The notes under the pieces are model-generated. The model was not told the DNA's origin. It saw only the letters and a list, made by a program, of their open reading frames with translations, and did no database searches. Both the position numbers and the translations under genes were made by a program. From Aurelia coerulea (Eukaryota > Cnidaria > Scyphozoa > Semaeostomeae > Ulmaridae), in NCBI GenBank assembly GCA_039566865.1, contig CM076949.1, positions 12,067,501 to 12,131,500 on the forward strand: 64,000 bases of DNA, read 5' to 3'. Shown in pieces: positions 24,223 through 35,583 of this stretch (position 1 is its first letter; every line of letters begins with the position of its first letter).

Positions 24223-25433
24223 CAATCCTCGCCAAAACCCTTGTCACAAAATGGAAAAAGGTAGATCTGAAGAGCAAATACCCCCCTTTACCCCCCAAGT
24301 CAATGTTGCTGAATTCTCTAACTTAGAAAATATCATGCAGCAAGTGTCCTGAGTGAAGACAAACAACATTGACTTGGGGGGAAGGGGGATTTACGAGATA
24401 TTTCCGCTGAAGTGGTAGGCACTTAGATTTTTGTTGAAAAATGCTGAAAAATTCAGTTTGTGACAAGAGGTTTTGGCGAGGATTGTCTGAGGGTAAAATT
24501 CTTTATAAGAGCTCAAATTTAAACTTTTTCTCTCGAATGGTACTAATTCGATGGCGCTCGTTCCGGATATTTGATTTGTTTTGTGATTAGTGATGTTGAT
24601 TGTTCAATTTGACGTCACGAAATGAATCAAAACGGCCTTTGGCTCTGAAATCATGGAATTTCCACCTTCAATCGAACTAAACAAATGTACTGGCAGCCAA
24701 ATATCATCGATTTTATGAAATAAAGATTTATTAGTGGACCAGTATAGCGATACTGCAAGAAATTGACGGGTAACACCACGGGTCACACTACTAAAGGGCG
24801 ATATCTATTGAATTTGTATAGAAATCGGCACGGGTCACACGGGTCACACGGGTCACAGTCATTTTTTATAAAAAATATTAGATACTATATTTTTCATAAA
24901 AAATTAGTGTGACCCGTGTGACCCGTGGGACCCGTGGTTTTCTTTGGTAAAATGTGTACTGAGGCATCTAAGAAGGGTGTGACCCGTGCTGTGACCCGTG
25001 GTGTGACCCGTGGTATAACTCATGGTGGGACCAGTCTGCCATCCAAAACGGCAATGCTTCATTCGAATGTGAACACTAAACCAACCACGTTCAATGGATA
25101 GAAACATTAAAATCTTCGACCAAATGACTGTCAAGACTTTCACAGCCACATACAATTCTCGTAGCATCACTGTTCTTCTATGCCATGTATAAGAAACAAC
25201 AAAGGAAGAACCTGAGCAAAGGATTAGCTTTGTCAGCTGTTTTTCAGATTTTTGGTGCTGCCGTTAAAGCCCTCTCCAGTGTGAAGAAGGGCATTATGAA
25301 AATACTTTATGATGAATATGTTTTACAGACAGACATACCTGTTCGAATTTTTAATGATGTCCTCGCGTTTACTTATGTTTTAGTCCTGTTTTACACGTCA
25401 AAACATGCATACATCCACTCACTCGACCTCAGA
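24223..25433. repeat. array unit 9 (1211 bp)
   Basis: Same 12-bp loss as unit 3. It has a private change TTTTTCATAAAA in the AT palindrome near 24894. MITE C variant. Confidence 0.9.
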
Positions 25434-27879
25434 CAATCCTCGCCAAAACCCTTGTCACAAAATGGAAAAAGGTAGATCTGAAGAGCAAATACCCCCCTTT
25501 ACCCCCCAAGTCAATGTTGCTGAATTCTCTAACTTAGAAAATATCATGCAGCAAGTGTCCTGAGTGAAGACAAAAAACATTGACTTGGGGGGAAGGGGGA
25601 TTTACGAGATATTTCCGCTGAAGTGGTAGGCACTTAGATTTTTGTTGAAAAATGCTGAAAAATTCAGTTTGTGACAAGAGGTTTTGGCGAGGATTGTCTG
25701 AGGGTAAAATTCTTTATAAGAGCTCAAATTTAAACTTTTTCTCTCGAATGGTACTAATTCGATGGCGCTCGTTCCGGATATTTGATTTGTTTTGTGATTA
25801 GTGATGTTGATTGTTCAATTTGACGTCACGAAATGAATCAAAACGGCCTTTGGCTCTGAAATCATGGAATTTCCACCTTCAATCGAACTAAACAAATGTA
25901 CTGGCAGCCAAATATCATCGATTTTATGAAATAAAGATTTATTAGTGGACCAGTATAGCGATACTGCAAGAAATTGACGGGTCACACCACGGGTAACACC
26001 ACGGGTCACACTACTAAAGGGCGATATCTATTGAATTTGTATAGAAATCGGCACGGGTCACACGGGTCACACGGGTCACAGTCATTTTTTATAAAAAATA
26101 TTAGATACTATATTTTTTATAAAAAATTAGTGTGACCCGTGTGACCCGTGGGACCCGTGGTTTTCTTTGGTAAAATGTGTACTGAGGCATCTAAGAAGGG
26201 TGTGACCCGTGCTGTGACCCGTGGTGTGACCCGTGGTATAACTCATGGTGGGACCAGTCTGCCATCCAAAACGGCAATGCTTCATTCGAATGTGAACACT
26301 AAACCAACCACGTTCAATGGATAGAAACATTAAAATCTTCGACCAAATGACTGTCAAGACTTTCACAGCCACATACAATTCTCGTAGCATCACTGTTCTT
26401 CTATGCCATGTATAAGAAACAACAAAGGAAGAACCTGAGCAAAGGATTAGCTTTGTCAGCTGTTTTTCAGATTTTTGGTGCTGCCGTTAAAGCCCTCTCC
26501 AGTGTGAAGAAGGGCATTATGAAAATACTTTATGATGAATATGTTTTACAGACAGACATACCTGTTCGAATTTTTAATGATGTCCTCGCGTTTACTTATG
26601 CTTTAGTCCTGTTTTACACGTCAAAACATGCATACATCCACTCACTCGACCTCAGACAATCCTCGCCAAAACCCTTGTCACAAAATGGAAAAAGGTAGAT
26701 CTGAAGAGCAAATACCCCCCTTTACCCCCCAAGTCAATGTTGCTGAATTCTCTAACTTAGAAAATATCATGCAGCAAGTGTCCTGAGTGAAGACAAAAAA
26801 CATTGACTTGGGGGGAAGGGGGATTTACGAGATATTTCCGCTGAAGTGGTAGGCACTTAGATTTTTGTTGAAAAATGCTGAAAAATTCAGTTTGTGACAA
26901 GAGGTTTTGGCGAGGATTGTCTGAGGGTAAAATTCTTTATAAGAGCTCAAATTTAAACTTTTTCTCTCGAATGGTACTAATTCGATGGCGCTCGTTCCGG
27001 ATATTTGATTTGTTTTGTGATTAGTGATGTTGATTGTTCAATTTGACGTCACGAAATGAATCAAAACGGCCTTTGGCTCTGAAATCATGGAATTTCCACC
27101 TTCAATCGAACTAAACAAATGTACTGGCAGCCAAATATCATCGATTTTATGAAATAAAGATTTATTAGTGGACCAGTATAGCGATACTGCAAGAAATTGA
27201 CGGGTCACACCACGGGTAACACCACGGGTCACACTACTAAAGGGCGATATCTATTGAATTTGTATAGAAATCGGCACGGGTCACACGGGTCACACGGGTC
27301 ACAGTCATTTTTTATAAAAAATATTAGATACTATATTTTTTATAAAAAATTAGTGTGACCCGTGTGACCCGTGGGACCCGTGGTTTTCTTTGGTAAAATG
27401 TGTACTGAGGCATCTAAGAAGGGTGTGACCCGTGCTGTGACCCGTGGTGTGACCCGTGGTATAACTCATGGTGGGACCAGTCTGCCATCCAAAACGGCAA
27501 TGCTTCATTCGAATGTGAACACTAAACCAACCACGTTCAATGGATAGAAACATTAAAATCTTCGACCAAATGACTGTCAAGACTTTCACAGCCACATACA
27601 ATTCTCGTAGCATCACTGTTCTTCTATGCCATGTATAAGAAACAACAAAGGAAGAACCTGAGCAAAGGATTAGCTTTGTCAGCTGTTTTTCAGATTTTTG
27701 GTGCTGCCGTTAAAGCCCTCTCCAGTGTGAAGAAGGGCATTATGAAAATACTTTATGATGAATATGTTTTACAGACAGACATACCTGTTCGAATTTTTAA
27801 TGATGTCCTCGCGTTTACTTATGCTTTAGTCCTGTTTTACACGTCAAAACATGCATACATCCACTCACTCGACCTCAGA
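25434..27879. repeat. array units 10-11 (1223 bp each)
   Basis: Units start at 25434 and 26657. First appearance of a T-to-C change (TATGTTTTAG to TATGCTTTAG) that is present in all later units. MITE A variant in both. Confidence 0.9.
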
Positions 27880-30800
27880 CAATCCTCGCCAAAACCCTTG
27901 TCACAAAATGGAAAAAGGTAGATCTGAAGAGCAAATACCCCCCTTTACCCCCCAAGTCAATGTTGCTGAATTCTCTAACTTAGAAAATATCATGCAGCAA
28001 GTGTCCTGAGTGAAGACAAAAAACATTGACTTGGGGGGAAGGGGGATTTACGAGATATTTCCGCTGAAGTGGTAGGCACTTAGATTTTTGTTGAAAAATG
28101 CTGAAAAATTCAGTTTGTGACAAGAGGTTTTGGCGAGGATTGTCTGAGGGTAAAATTCTTTATAAGAGCTCAAATTTAAACTTTTTCTCTCGAATGGTAC
28201 TAATTCGATGGCGCTCGTTCCGGATATTTGATTTGTTTTGTGATTAGTGATGTTGATTGTTCAATTTGACGTCACGAAATGAATCAAAACGGCCTTTGGC
28301 TCTGAAATCATGGAATTTCCACCTTCAATCGAACTAAACAAATGTACTGGCAGCCAAATATCATCGATTTTATGAAATAAAGATTTATTAGTGGACCAGT
28401 ATAGCGATACTGCAAGAAATTGACGGGTCACACCACGGGTAACACCACGGGTCACACTACTAAAGGGCGATATCTATTGAATTTGTATAGAAATCGGCAC
28501 GGGTCACACGGGTCACACGGGTCACAGTCATTTTTTATAAAAAATATTAGATACTATATTTTTTATAAAAAATTAGTGTGACCCGTGTGACCCGTGGGAC
28601 CCGTGGTTTTCTTTGGTAAAATGTGTACTGAGGCATCTAAGAAGGGTGTGACCCGTGCTGTGACCCGTGCTGTGACCCGTGGTGTGACCCGTGGTATAAC
28701 TCATGGTGGGACCAGTCTGCCATCCAAAACGGCAATGCTTCATTCGAATGTGAACACTAAACCAACCACGTTCAATGGATAGAAACATTAAAATCTTCGA
28801 CCAAATGACTGTCAAGACTTTCACAGCCACATACAATTCTCGTAGCATCACTGTTCTTCTATGCCATGTATAAGAAACAACAAAGGAAGAACCTGAGCAA
28901 AGGATTAGCTTTGTCAGCTGTTTTTCAGATTTTTGGTGCTGCCGTTAAAGCCCTCTCCAGTGTGAAGAAGGGCATTATGAAAATACTTTATGATGAATAT
29001 GTTTTACAGACAGACATACCTGTTCGAATTTTTAATGATGTCCTCGCGTTTACTTATGCTTTAGTCCTGTTTTACACGTCAAAACATGCATACATCCACT
29101 CACTCGACCTCAGACAATCCTCGCCAAAACCCTTGTCACAAAATGGAAAAAGGTAGATCTGAAGAGCAAATACCCCCCTTTACCCCCCAAGTCAATGTTG
29201 CTGAATTCTCTAACTTAGAAAATATCATGCAGCAAGTGTCCTGAGTGAAGACAAAAAACATTGACTTGGGGGGAAGGGGGATTTACGAGATATTTCCGCT
29301 GAAGTGGTAGGCACTTAGATTTTTGTTGAAAAATGCTGAAAAATTCAGTTTGTGACAAGAGGTTTTGGCGAGGATTGTCTGAGGGTAAAATTCTTTATAA
29401 GAGCTCAAATTTAAACTTTTTCTCTCGAATGGTACTAATTCGATGGCGCTCGTTCCGGATATTTGATTTGTTTTGTGATTAGTGATGTTGATTGTTCAAT
29501 TTGACGTCACGAAATGAATCAAAACGGCCTTTGGCTCTGAAATCATGGAATTTCCACCTTCAATCGAACTAAACAAATGTACTGGCAGCCAAATATCATC
29601 GATTTTATGAAATAAAGATTTATTAGTGGACCAGTATAGCGATACTGCAAGAAATTGACGGGTCACACCACGGGTAACACCACGGGTCACACTACTAAAG
29701 GGCGATATCTATTGAATTTGTATAGAAATCGGCACGGGTCACACGGGTCACACGGGTCACAGTCATTTTTTATAAAAAATATTAGATACTATATTTTTTA
29801 TAAAAAATTAGTGTGACCCGTGTGACCCGTGGGACCCGTGGTTTTCTTTGGTAAAATGTGTACTGAGGCATCTAAGAAGGGTGTGACCCGTGCTGTGACC
29901 CGTGCTGTGACCCGTGGTGTGACCCGTGGTATAACTCATGGTGGGACCAGTCTGCCATCCAAAACGGCAATGCTTCATTCGAATGTGAACACTAAACCAA
30001 CCACGTTCAATGGATAGAAACATTAAAATCTTCGACCAAATGACTGTCAAGACTTTCACAGCCACATACAATTCTCGTAGCATCACTGTTCTTCTATGCC
30101 ATGTATAAGAAACAACAAAGGAAGAACCTGAGCAAAGGATTAGCTTTGTCAGCTGTTTTTCAGATTTTTGGTGCTGCCGTTAAAGCCCTCTCCAGTGTGA
30201 AGAAGGGCATTATGAAAATACTTTATGATGAATATGTTTTACAGACAGACATACCTGTTCGAATTTTTAATGATGTCCTCGCGTTTACTTATGCTTTAGT
30301 CCTGTTTTACACGTCAAAACATGCATACATCCACTCACTCGACCTCAGACAATCCTCGCCAAAACCCTTGTCACAAAATGGAAAAAGGTAGATCTGAAGA
30401 GCAAATACCCCCCTTTACCCCCCAAGTCAATGTTGCTGAATTCTCTAACTTAGAAAATATCATGCAGCAAGTGTCCTGAGTGAAGACAAAAAACATTGAC
30501 TTGGGGGGAAGGGGGATTTACGAGATATTTCCGCTGAAGTGGTAGGCACTTAGATTTTTGTTGAAAAATGCTGAAAAATTCAGTTTGTGACAAGAGGTTT
30601 TGGCGAGGATTGTCTGAGGGTAAAATTCTTTATAAGAGCTCAAATTTAAACTTTTTCTCTCGAATGGTACTAATTCGATGGCGCTCGTTCCGGATATTTG
30701 ATTTGTTTTGTGATTAGTGATGTTGATTGTTCAATTTGACGTCACGAAATGAATCAAAACGGCCTTTGGCTCTGAAATCATGGAATTTCCACCTTCAATC

Positions 30801-32819
30801 GAACTAAACAAATGTACTGGCAGCCAAATATCATCGATTTTATGAAATAAAGATTTATTAGTGGACCAGTATAGCGATACTGCAAGAAATTGACGGGTCA
30901 CACCACGGGTAACACCACGGGTCACACTACTAAAGGGCGATATCTATTGAATTTGTATAGAAATCGGCACGGGTCACACGGGTCACACGGGTCACAGTCA
31001 TTTTTTATAAAAAATATTAGATACTATATTTTTTATAAAAAATTAGTGTGACCCGTGTGACCCGTGGGACCCGTGGTTTTCTTTGGTAAAATGTGTACTG
31101 AGGCATCTAAGAAGGGTGTGACCCGTGCTGTGACCCGTGCTGTGACCCGTGGTGTGACCCGTGGTATAACTCATGGTGGGACCAGTCTGCCATCCAAAAC
31201 GGCAATGCTTCATTCGAATGTGAACACTAAACCAACCACGTTCAATGGATAGAAACATTAAAATCTTCGACCAAATGACTGTCAAGACTTTCACAGCCAC
31301 ATACAATTCTCGTAGCATCACTGTTCTTCTATGCCATGTATAAGAAACAACAAAGGAAGAACCTGAGCAAAGGATTAGCTTTGTCAGCTGTTTTTCAGAT
31401 TTTTGGTGCTGCCGTTAAAGCCCTCTCCAGTGTGAAGAAGGGCATTATGAAAATACTTTATGATGAATATGTTTTACAGACAGACATACCTGTTCGAATT
31501 TTTAATGATGTCCTCGCGTTTACTTATGCTTTAGTCCTGTTTTACACGTCAAAACATGCATACATCCACTCACTCGACCTCAGACAATCCTCGCCAAAAC
31601 CCTTGTCACAAAATGGAAAAAGGTAGATCTGAAGAGCAAATACCCCCCTTTACCCCCCAAGTCAATGTTGCTGAATTCTCTAACTTAGAAAATATCATGC
31701 AGCAAGTGTCCTGAGTGAAGACAAAAAACATTGACTTGGGGGGAAGGGGGATTTACGAGATATTTCCGCTGAAGTGGTAGGCACTTAGATTTTTGTTGAA
31801 AAATGCTGAAAAATTCAGTTTGTGACAAGAGGTTTTGGCGAGGATTGTCTGAGGGTAAAATTCTTTATAAGAGCTCAAATTTAAACTTTTTCTCTCGAAT
31901 GGTACTAATTCGATGGCGCTCGTTCCGGATATTTGATTTGTTTTGTGATTAGTGATGTTGATTGTTCAATTTGACGTCACGAAATGAATCAAAACGGCCT
32001 TTGGCTCTGAAATCATGGAATTTCCACCTTCAATCGAACTAAACAAATGTACTGGCAGCCAAATATCATCGATTTTATGAAATAAAGATTTATTAGTGGA
32101 CCAGTATAGCGATACTGCAAGAAATTGACGGGTCACACCACGGGTAACACCACGGGTCACACTACTAAAGGGCGATATCTATTGAATTTGTATAGAAATC
32201 GGCACGGGTCACACGGGTCACACGGGTCACAGTCATTTTTTATAAAAAATATTAGATACTATATTTTTTATAAAAAATTAGTGTGACCCGTGTGACCCGT
32301 GGGACCCGTGGTTTTCTTTGGTAAAATGTGTACTGAGGCATCTAAGAAGGGTGTGACCCGTGCTGTGACCCGTGCTGTGACCCGTGGTGTGACCCGTGGT
32401 ATAACTCATGGTGGGACCAGTCTGCCATCCAAAACGGCAATGCTTCATTCGAATGTGAACACTAAACCAACCACGTTCAATGGATAGAAACATTAAAATC
32501 TTCGACCAAATGACTGTCAAGACTTTCACAGCCACATACAATTCTCGTAGCATCACTGTTCTTCTATGCCATGTATAAGAAACAACAAAGGAAGAACCTG
32601 AGCAAAGGATTAGCTTTGTCAGCTGTTTTTCAGATTTTTGGTGCTGCCGTTAAAGCCCTCTCCAGTGTGAAGAAGGGCATTATGAAAATACTTTATGATG
32701 AATATGTTTTACAGACAGACATACCTGTTCGAATTTTTAATGATGTCCTCGCGTTTACTTATGCTTTAGTCCTGTTTTACACGTCAAAACATGCATACAT
32801 CCACTCACTCGACCTCAGA
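27880..32819. repeat. array units 12-15 (1235 bp each)
   Basis: Units start at 27880, 29115, 30350 and 31585. Each carries the TATGCTTTAG change and one additional right-hand 12-mer (an extra GTGCTGTGACCC step). The four read as nearly identical, which suggests the most recent amplification. Confidence 0.9.
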
Positions 32820-33082
32820 CAATCCTCGCCAAAACCCTTGTCACAAAATGGAAAAAGGTAGATCTGAAGAGCAAATACCCCCCTTTACCCCCCAAGTCAA
32901 TGTTGCTGAATTCTCTAACTTAGAAAATATCATGCAGCAAGTGTCCTGAGTGAAGACAAAAAACATTGACTTGGGGGGAAGGGGGATTTACGAGATATTT
33001 CCGCTGAAGTGGTAGGTACTTAGATTTTTGTTGAAAAATGCTGAAAAATTCAGTTTGTGACAAGAGGTTTTGGCGAGGATTG
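32820..33082. mobile_element. 263-bp MITE, right terminal copy
   Basis: Closes the array. It has one private base (GGTAGGTACTTAG, where the others have GGTAGGCACTTAG). The terminal GGCGAGGATTG is followed by TA and then the resumed RT reading frame GGT CCT TTG. Confidence 0.9.
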
Positions 33083-33084
33083 TA

Positions 33085-33984
33085 GGTCCTTTGCTCTTTA
33101 ACATATTCATCAATGATCTATGTCTAATGAGATTAGACTCTGAGATCTGTAATTTTGCAGATGATAACACCATATACTCATGTGGGCTAGACCTACATGA
33201 GATTGTTACCAATTTGGAAAGTGATCTCAGCAGATTGCTCGAATGGTTTACAAACAATGGAATGGTTGCAAACCCAAAAAAATTCCAGCTAATGTTCCTT
33301 GGCTTGAAAGGGTAGAGAGGACTACGACTTAACATCAATGAGAACAAATTATCTGCAACAGATCATGTTAAATTGCTAGGGATTGAAATTGACAACAAAT
33401 TAAAGTTTAGCAATCACGTCAAAACGTTATGCTCAAAAGTCAACAAAAAAATCAGTGCCTTTTCTAGGCTTAATATGTATATTTCTAGAGAACAGGCATT
33501 AACAATTTGCAACGCGGTTATCTTGTCGAACTTCAATTATTGCCCTTTGATCTGGCTATTCTGCAACAAAGGTGCATACAAAGAGATTGATCGCACACAC
33601 AAACGTGCTCTTCGGATCCTCTATAAAGAATACGAATGTCCCTTTGAAACATTGCTCACGCGAAGTGGCAGTTTTTGCATACATGTTAGAAACTTGCAGA
33701 AATTAATGACAGAAATCTACAAGTCCATGAATCATCTTAACCCATCGCTTATATGGGAATTTCATGAAAAGAAACATGTAAGTTATAATCTAAGGATAAA
33801 AAATCTTTGCAAACTGCCACAAATAAAGACACAGGGCTATGGGCAAGAATCACTGTCATTTAGAGGGAGTCTACTCTGGAATACCCTAGATGATAGTGTC
33901 AAAAATGAGCCAACACTTTCGGCTTTCAAAAAGAGGATCAAAGACTGGGCTGGTGATAAATGCACCTGCAAAATATGCCGCTAG
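33085..33984 (+). pseudogene. LINE reverse transcriptase, 3' piece of the split copy
   Basis: Resumes at GPLLFNIFINDL, then NFADDNTIYS (the catalytic FADD box), LLGIEIDNKLKFSNHV, and the C-terminal region with SNFNYCPLIW and RALRILYKEYE, ending KRIKDWAGDKCTCKICR. One in-frame stop (TAG at 33313-33315) separates the RT palm from the thumb region; otherwise the frame is open to 33984. Decay is slight, so the array insertion, not mutation, is the main disruption. It belongs with 14113-14459. Confidence 0.9.
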
Positions 33985-34105
33985 TTTTTTGTATAGTTTT
34001 TTGTATAATGTATATTTCTTTGTAAATAGTTGGTTTGAATTAGTACTTTTATGATTACTATTGTAAATACCAACTTTAAATATGGATTAAATCAAATCAA
34101 AAAGG
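33985..34105 (+). mobile_element. 3' UTR and (AAATC)n tail of the split LINE
   Basis: T-rich untranslated stretch ending GGATTAAATCAAATCAAAAA and then directly GGTTGTGCCGCG of the minisatellite. GGTT occurs at both LINE/minisatellite junctions and may be the target duplication, though the repeat makes this ambiguous. Confidence 0.75.
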
Positions 34106-34250
34106 TTGTGCCGCGAAATGGGATTTCGTCGTCGAGATTCGAAAACGAGGTCGTGTCGCGAAATGGGATTTTGTCGTCGAGATTCGAAAGGGAGTTTGGG
34201 CCGCGAAATCGGATCTCGTCGTCGAGATCTGACTGCGACCAAGAAGCCCA
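34106..34250. repeat. ~42-bp minisatellite, right part
   Basis: Continues the repeat of 13940-14112. Downstream, 34250-34370 holds a related-looking repeat with the palindrome AAACCCGGGTTT twice. Confidence 0.88.
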
Positions 34251-34411
34251 GATTTCATCGTTGCCTTTTGCGACGATGAAACCCGGGTTTTGTGGTGGTA
34301 AATGTGTCAAGTGACGAAACCCGGGTTTCGTGGTCGCATTGCACGACGACAAGAAGGTACGACGAAATATTTTTGAACCCCTTGCCGCGCGATAGTTTAG
34401 AAACACTCAAT

Positions 34412-34920
34412 GCCTGGGGGTGGATTCCGCCCCCCTGTTTATCTCTGCTGTCATAAGAGATATGGCAGCCAAACTTGGCACAAAGGTAGTTCATTACATA
34501 AACAATGAAAATTTGAATAATAATCCAATTAGCGATTTTGTTGTTGTTGGTAGAGTATAATGATCATTATGATGTCATATGACATCACATAAATGAAAGC
34601 TTGCTAAAAGGTCATGAAACTATATTTTTCATAAAGAAATGAGAGATAAGTAGATCAAAATATATATAAATTCTTAATTCAGACTTAATTGGACCAATTA
34701 AACATGATTAAGAGAGATACAAAGTAAGTTTTTCATAGAGTGCAGTATGAAAAATTGGTAACCATGGAGACAAGGCTAAAAGTAGAATGTCCAAATTGTT
34801 GCCATTTTATTGCTCTATGATATAAAGTTTAACTTACGAAGTATCAGAGGCCTGCTGCATGTGTGGAAAACGGTGTAAACAAAAATGTACTAGGGGGGGG
34901 GGCGGAATCCGCCCCCCAGG
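34412..34920. mobile_element. element bounded by G/C palindromes
   Basis: Both ends hold a near-perfect palindrome, GGGGGTGGATTCCGCCCCC at 34416-34434 and GGGGGGCGGAATCCGCCCCC around 34897-34917, with CCTGG outside on the left and CCAGG outside on the right. The interior of about 460 bp has no coding content. I see no clear target duplication, so element status is inferred from the ends. Confidence 0.5.
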
Positions 34921-34930
34921 TCAGATAGGG

Positions 34931-35138
34931 TTAATTCTTGCTTCAGATAAAAATAATGTGGCCCCTCAGATATGAACAATCACAAATATAAAAGTTGCCA
35001 GTTGCCAGATACCAATGGCAGTGTTCTCTCATCACCTGGGCCAAAGTTTGGGATTTCAAATGCACTGGTCAAATGTGCACTCCCGCAGCAACCGAAATAG
35101 TTGGGGGTTAGAGAAAAATGTTTAGATTTTTCTCCACA
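34931..35138. repeat. ~208-bp interspersed repeat, copy 1
   Basis: Near-identical to 53201-53409, starting TTAATTCTTGCTTCAGAT and ending at TTCTCCAC. No coding content. Possibly SINE-like, but I see no internal promoter boxes that I would defend. Confidence 0.8.
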
Positions 35139-35583
35139 AACCAGTGCACTCAATGTCCATGGCAGAGACAGATTTTTTTTTTTTTTTTTTTTTTATATAT
35201 TCAATTAAAATTTTACAATAAATGTTACAGACTACTTTACCTACAAACTACTTTACAATACTACAAGGACGATGCCACGAGGAGCAAAAGTCTATGTCTA
35301 CCCCATGGCATTGTTTAAAAAAAAAATGCTAAACTGCATACAATTTTACATAGATGCTACAAACAATGCTACAAAAAAAAAAAAAAAAAAAAAAAAGCGA
35401 TGACTGTGGCCTGTCTAGCATTAGATGTCTGGTTGGGGCTGTAATTTGCCCAAAAATGTAAATTTTTATTTTGGACCTGACATCTAATGTGAGACAGAAA
35501 TTACAAACAAAAAGAAAATTTACTTCAGACAATTGGTGGGCACTTGGTGGTTGCATGACATGTGACTGAAACTTGATATGATC

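Larger units (their letters stand above)
14460..33082. mobile_element. 18.6-kb TA-flanked array: 16 MITEs alternating with 15 spacers
   Basis: A 263-bp inverted-repeat element alternates with a spacer of about 960 bp (range 948-972), giving 15 units of 1211, 1223, 1226 or 1235 bp plus a final MITE. Both outer ends are the MITE terminus CAATCCTCGCCAAAACC. The flanks are TA at 14458-14459 and 33083-33084, where the interrupted LINE needs only one TA (CTA GGT). The whole array therefore behaves as one insertion with a 2-bp target duplication, as for Tc1/mariner-type ends. Internal MITE/spacer junctions lack TA; they read CCTCAGA before each internal MITE and TCTGAGG after each, a 7-bp inverted pair. 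No transposase is encoded. Either a MITE-spacer-MITE composite inserted and expanded in place, or a ready-made array moved. Confidence 0.9.

Noticed and set aside
14841..32861. Repeated 60-, 64-, 88-, 92- and 62-codon frames in the array
   Set aside because: They recur because the unit recurs. The minus-strand ones are largely translations of the 12-mers (TGHTTGHSTGH). I did not annotate them as genes.
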